A stretch of 64,000 nucleotides of DNA, taken from Maribacter sp. BPC-D8 (lineage in GTDB: Bacteria > Bacteroidota > Bacteroidia > Flavobacteriales > Flavobacteriaceae). The stretch covers positions 4,712,001 to 4,776,000 of the forward strand of contig NZ_CP128187.1 of the NCBI RefSeq assembly GCF_035207705.1, given 5' to 3'. The notes beneath the pieces were generated by a model. That model was not told where the DNA came from and searched no databases. It worked only from the letters and a program-made list of their open reading frames with translations. The stretch's first letter is position 1. Each line of letters starts with the position of its first letter. The translations under genes and the position numbers were made by a program. This document shows positions 60,820 through 64,000 of the stretch, piece by piece.

Positions 60820-62153
60820 TGGCATTACTGGTAGTTCTTGGAGGAGGAGAAAGTGGAGTAGGAACAGCCATTTTAGGATTAAAGAAAGGATACGATGTAT
60901 TTGTATCTGATAAAGGAATAATTAAAGAGAAGTATAAAAACGTTCTTGAACATTTTGGAATTGATTGGGAAGAAGAACAGCATTCTGAAGACCGCATACT
61001 AAAAGCCGATTTGGTAATGAAGAGTCCGGGTATACCAGACAAAGTACCCTTGGTAAAGCAGTTGGTGTCGAAAGGTATTCCAGTAATATCAGAGATAGAA
61101 TTTGCATCAAAATACACCGATGCAAAAATTATTGGTATTACGGGAAGCAACGGAAAAACGACAACGACCATGCTAACCAGCCACATTCTGGCAAATGCCG
61201 GATTGAAAGTGGGTATGGCAGGAAATATTGGTGATAGTTATGCGAAAATGGTTGCAGAGAATGATTTTGAGTATTACGTACTTGAGATTAGCAGTTTTCA
61301 ATTAGACGGCATAGTAGATTTTAAACCACACATTGCCGTGATTACGAATATTACACCAGATCATTTAGATCGGTATGAGTATGAGTTTGAAAACTATATC
61401 GCATCTAAATTCAGAATTGCAGAAAACCAAGACGAAAACGATTATTTGATTTATGATGCAGATGATACAGTTTTGGTAGAATGGCTGAACAAGCACCCAG
61501 TTAAATCAAAATTAATGCCCTTTTCATTGAATAAAGTATTTGAACAAGGCGCATTTATAGAACAAAACGAGATAATAATAAAAACAACAACAGACACTAT
61601 TAGCATGATTAAAGACACTTTGGCCTTAGAAGGTCAGCACAATGTAAAGAACACAATGGCAGCGGCAACAATTGCAAAATTAGTTGGTATCCGTAAGGAA
61701 ACGATAAGAGCCTGTGTTTCTAATTTTCAAGGGGCTCCCCACCGTTTGGAGAAGGTGTTGAAAATACATCATGTAGAATATATCAATGACTCAAAGGCAA
61801 CGAATGTAAACGCTGCTTATTACGCATTAGATAGCATGAAAACACCTACTGTATGGATTGTAGGTGGTGTAGATAAGGGCAATGAGTACATGGAGTTAAT
61901 GCCATTGGTACGAGAAAAAGTAAAAGCAATTATTTGCTTAGGTGAGAATAATGAAAAGATAAAGCATGTATTCGGTAATGCTGTGGATCTATTAGTAGAA
62001 ACATATGCAATGGAAGAAGCGGTGAAAGTAGCTTATAAGATTGCAGAACGTGGCGATACGGTTTTGTTATCACCGGCATGTGCAAGTTTCGATTTGTTTA
62101 AGAATTATGAGGATCGCGGAGATCAATTTAAGAACTGTGTAAAGAACCTATAG
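60819..62153 (+). CDS. murD: UDP-MurNAc-L-alanine:D-glutamate ligase
   Basis: 444 residues; adds D-Glu to UDP-MurNAc-L-Ala. N-terminal Rossmann-like GGGESGVGTAILG, P-loop GSNGKTTT (109-116), NITPDHLDRY and NDSKATNVNA motifs. Fits the order mraY-murD-ftsW, with a 1-bp overlap upstream and a 1-bp gap downstream. Confidence 0.96.
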   Translation: MALLVVLGGGESGVGTAILGLKKGYDVFVSDKGIIKEKYKNVLEHFGIDWEEEQHSEDRILKADLVMKSPGIPDKVPLVKQLVSKGIPVISEIEFASKYTDAKIIGITGSNGKTTTTMLTSHILANAGLKVGMAGNIGDSYAKMVAENDFEYYVLEISSFQLDGIVDFKPHIAVITNITPDHLDRYEYEFENYIASKFRIAENQDENDYLIYDADDTVLVEWLNKHPVKSKLMPFSLNKVFEQGAFIEQNEIIIKTTTDTISMIKDTLALEGQHNVKNTMAAATIAKLVGIRKETIRACVSNFQGAPHRLEKVLKIHHVEYINDSKATNVNAAYYALDSMKTPTVWIVGGVDKGNEYMELMPLVREKVKAIICLGENNEKIKHVFGNAVDLLVETYAMEEAVKVAYKIAERGDTVLLSPACASFDLFKNYEDRGDQFKNCVKNL

Positions 62154-62154
62154 G

Positions 62155-63363
62155 GTGTTGAATATATTTCAAAATATAAAAGGAGATAAAGCTATTTGGG
62201 CCATTGCGGCACTCTTGGCCTTATTTTCATTTCTGCCAGTATATAGTGCCAGTAGTAACTTGGTGTATGTAGTAGGTAGTGGTACGCCAGTTGGTCATTT
62301 GGTAAAACATGCCATACTGTTGTTTTTAGGCTTTGGAATTATTTATGGGGTACATAAAATACCTACACACTTCTTTAAGGGGCTTTCAATGATTGCACTG
62401 CCTATAGTGTTGGTCTTGCTCATATTCGTATTGGCACAAGGCACCTCAAGTGGTGGTACTAACGATAGTCGTTGGATACGCTTACCATTGGTAGGTTTCG
62501 GTTTTCAGCCTTCTAACTTGGCAGCAGTAGTATTAATGATATATGTAGCGCGTTATTTCTCAAAAGTTAGAGATATAAAAATAACATTTAAAGACAGCAT
62601 ATTGCCTTTATGGCTTCCGGTTTTCTTAGTAGTAGCACTTATTTTACCAGCGAACTTTTCAACGGCAGCAATCGTTTTTTCAATGGTTATGGTATTGTGT
62701 TTTTTAGGAGGATATCCTATGAAATACTTATTTGGCATTGTTGGAGCGGGTATGTTGTTTTTGACCATGTTCGTATTAACGGCAAAAGCTTTCCCAGATT
62801 TATTCCCGAATAGGGTAGATACGTGGATGAGCCGTATAGATAGTTTCTCAAACCCTGAGGATACCGAAGGCTCCTATCAAATAGAAAGAGCAAAAATAGC
62901 AATAGCTACTGGCGGAGTAATGGGTAAAGGAGCTGGAAAAAGTGTACAGAAGAACTTTTTGCCACAGAGTTCATCAGATTTTATCTATGCGATTATAGTG
63001 GAAGAATATGGTTTGATAGGAGGATTTATTCTCATGTTATTTTACTTGTTTCTCTTGTTTAGAATAGTGGTGGTTGCCAATGGTTGTGCATCGGTCTTTA
63101 GTAAGTTATTGGTGCTAGGTGTTGGTTTGCCCATTGTGTTTCAAGCGTTGATCAATATGGCAGTAGCGGTGGAGTTGTTTCCGGTAACAGGTCAGAACTT
63201 ACCATTGATCAGTAGTGGAGGTACTTCTAGTTGGATGACCTGTTTGGCGATAGGTATAATTTTAAGTGCAAGTAATAAAAGTATAGCTCAGGAGAGTGCT
63301 TCTGGCAACGATATTGATATGGATGAAACGAACCCTTTAGAGATTTTAAGTGGGCAGTTATAA
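62155..63363 (+). CDS. ftsW: Septal peptidoglycan polymerase FtsW (SEDS family)
   Basis: 402 residues with about ten helices; the SEDS signature is present ([15 protein letters not shown], the conserved Asp in [13 protein letters not shown], and [12 protein letters not shown] near the C-terminus). Glycosyltransferase that polymerises lipid II together with FtsI. The start codon is GTG at 62155, one base after the murD stop. It overlaps murG by 14 bp. Confidence 0.95.
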   Translation: MLNIFQNIKGDKAIWAIAALLALFSFLPVYSASSNLVYVVGSGTPVGHLVKHAILLFLGFGIIYGVHKIPTHFFKGLSMIALPIVLVLLIFVLAQGTSSGGTNDSRWIRLPLVGFGFQPSNLAAVVLMIYVARYFSKVRDIKITFKDSILPLWLPVFLVVALILPANFSTAAIVFSMVMVLCFLGGYPMKYLFGIVGAGMLFLTMFVLTAKAFPDLFPNRVDTWMSRIDSFSNPEDTEGSYQIERAKIAIATGGVMGKGAGKSVQKNFLPQSSSDFIYAIIVEEYGLIGGFILMLFYLFLLFRIVVVANGCASVFSKLLVLGVGLPIVFQALINMAVAVELFPVTGQNLPLISSGGTSSWMTCLAIGIILSASNKSIAQESASGNDIDMDETNPLEILSGQL

Positions 63364-64000
63364 GTTTATTCTATCAGGAGGAGGTACTGGCGGACATATT
63401 TATCCGGCGATAGCCATAGCGAACGAATTGAAAAGGAGACATCCTGATGCAGAATTTTTGTTCGTTGGTGCGAAGGATAGAATGGAGATGGAGAAAGTAC
63501 CACAAGCAGGGTACAAAATAGAAGGATTGTGGATTACAGGAATTCAGCGCAAACTGACCCTTAAAAATCTACTATTTCCAATAAAATTGATAAGTAGTTT
63601 AATGAGAGCAAATAGCATCGTATCGAAGTTTAAGCCACACGCCGTAATTGGTACGGGTGGTTTTGCTAGTGGTCCGTTGTTAAAAATGGCAACCGTAAAA
63701 GGAATACCATGTGTGTTGCAAGAACAAAATTCTTTTGCAGGCATTACTAATAAACTATTAAAAGATAAAGTGAAGAAAATCTGTGTGGCATATGATGGCA
63801 TGGAGCGATTTTTTCCGAAAGATAAAATTGTAAAAACAGGTAATCCTGTACGTTCAGATTTGGTAGAATTGAAAGCTACTAAAGATGAAGCTTTACAGTA
63901 TTTTGAATTGAAAGCCGATAAGAAAACACTTTTAGTATTAGGTGGAAGTTTAGGGGCAAGACGCATCAATCAATTGGTAGCGGATCATTTAGAATATTTT
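63350..64000 (+). CDS. murG: UDP-GlcNAc:undecaprenyl-PP-MurNAc-pentapeptide GlcNAc transferase, N-terminal part
   Basis: An open frame from GTG 63350 to the window edge (217 codons), cut off by the right boundary. It starts [30 protein letters not shown], the MurG G-loop. [14 protein letters not shown] and [15 protein letters not shown] are further diagnostic segments; [14 protein letters not shown] begins the second GT-B domain. It makes lipid II from lipid I on the cytoplasmic membrane face. It overlaps the end of ftsW by 14 bp. Start inferred from the motif distance, as no ATG is available. Confidence 0.94.
   Translation, partial: MGSYKFILSGGGTGGHIYPAIAIANELKRRHPDAEFLFVGAKDRMEMEKVPQAGYKIEGLWITGIQRKLTLKNLLFPIKLISSLMRANSIVSKFKPHAVIGTGGFASGPLLKMATVKGIPCVLQEQNSFAGITNKLLKDKVKKICVAYDGMERFFPKDKIVKTGNPVRSDLVELKATKDEALQYFELKADKKTLLVLGGSLGARRINQLVADHLEYF

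Noticed and set aside
1-64000. tRNA or rRNA genes and insertion-sequence transposases
   Set aside because: I looked in the intergenic regions and found no cloverleaf with CCA end, rRNA segment or transposase ORF; the mobile-looking repeats carry no genes.

Overview
The window is low-GC, gene-dense bacterial chromosome, almost certainly from a marine-type Flavobacteriaceae (Bacteroidota). The evidence is gliding-motility genes (GldB, GldC), TAnnTTTG-type -7 promoter elements, few Shine-Dalgarno sequences, a diaminopimelate-type MurE, OmpA proteins with thrombospondin type 3 repeats, head-GIN and DUF3857 proteins, and a fused DAHP synthase/chorismate mutase. I cannot name the genus.

Layout. 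1-5 kb: the end of metF, then a PagL-like outer-membrane enzyme, a head-GIN lipoprotein, a serine hydrolase and an unknown membrane protein. 5.1-9.4 kb: an aromatic amino acid operon (pheA, aminotransferase, tyrA, DAHP synthase/chorismate mutase) preceded by a clear Phe/Tyr/Trp-codon leader peptide and an intrinsic terminator, i.e. a transcription attenuator. 9.4-24 kb: an OmpA protein, rsgA-dtd, three tandem DUF3857/transglutaminase-like proteins (two have lost the catalytic residues), a MazG-like protein, aroA, queA and rlmN. 24-34 kb: a repeat-filled gap, polyprenyl synthase, a sigma/anti-sigma/outer-membrane trio, dnaG (no zinc ligands), a NarL-type regulator lacking the phospho-acceptor Asp, nadE, gldB (frameshifted in an A8 run) and gldC. 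34-52 kb: an accessory region read almost entirely on the minus strand, with small lipoproteins, membrane proteins, peptidases, a truncated haemoglobin/cupin pair, a frameshifted DoxX-like gene, then a cluster of nucleic-acid enzymes (WGR-ligase fusion, NERD protein, PLD-type protein, large zinc-ribbon ATPase). 52.7-64 kb: engB and a hydrolase on the minus strand, then the dcw cell-wall/division cluster mraZ-rsmH-ftsL-ftsI-murE-mraY-murD-ftsW-murG, preceded by MraZ-type operator repeats.

Between genes, five long gaps hold an unusual mosaic: degenerate arrays with a strict 7-bp period, pure 7-bp and 13-bp tandem repeats, GNA-loop mini-hairpins, and several families of imperfect palindromes. 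Several arrays start exactly at, or inside, the stop codon of the adjacent gene. With the attenuator and the nucleic-acid-enzyme island, these are the parts most worth a second look.
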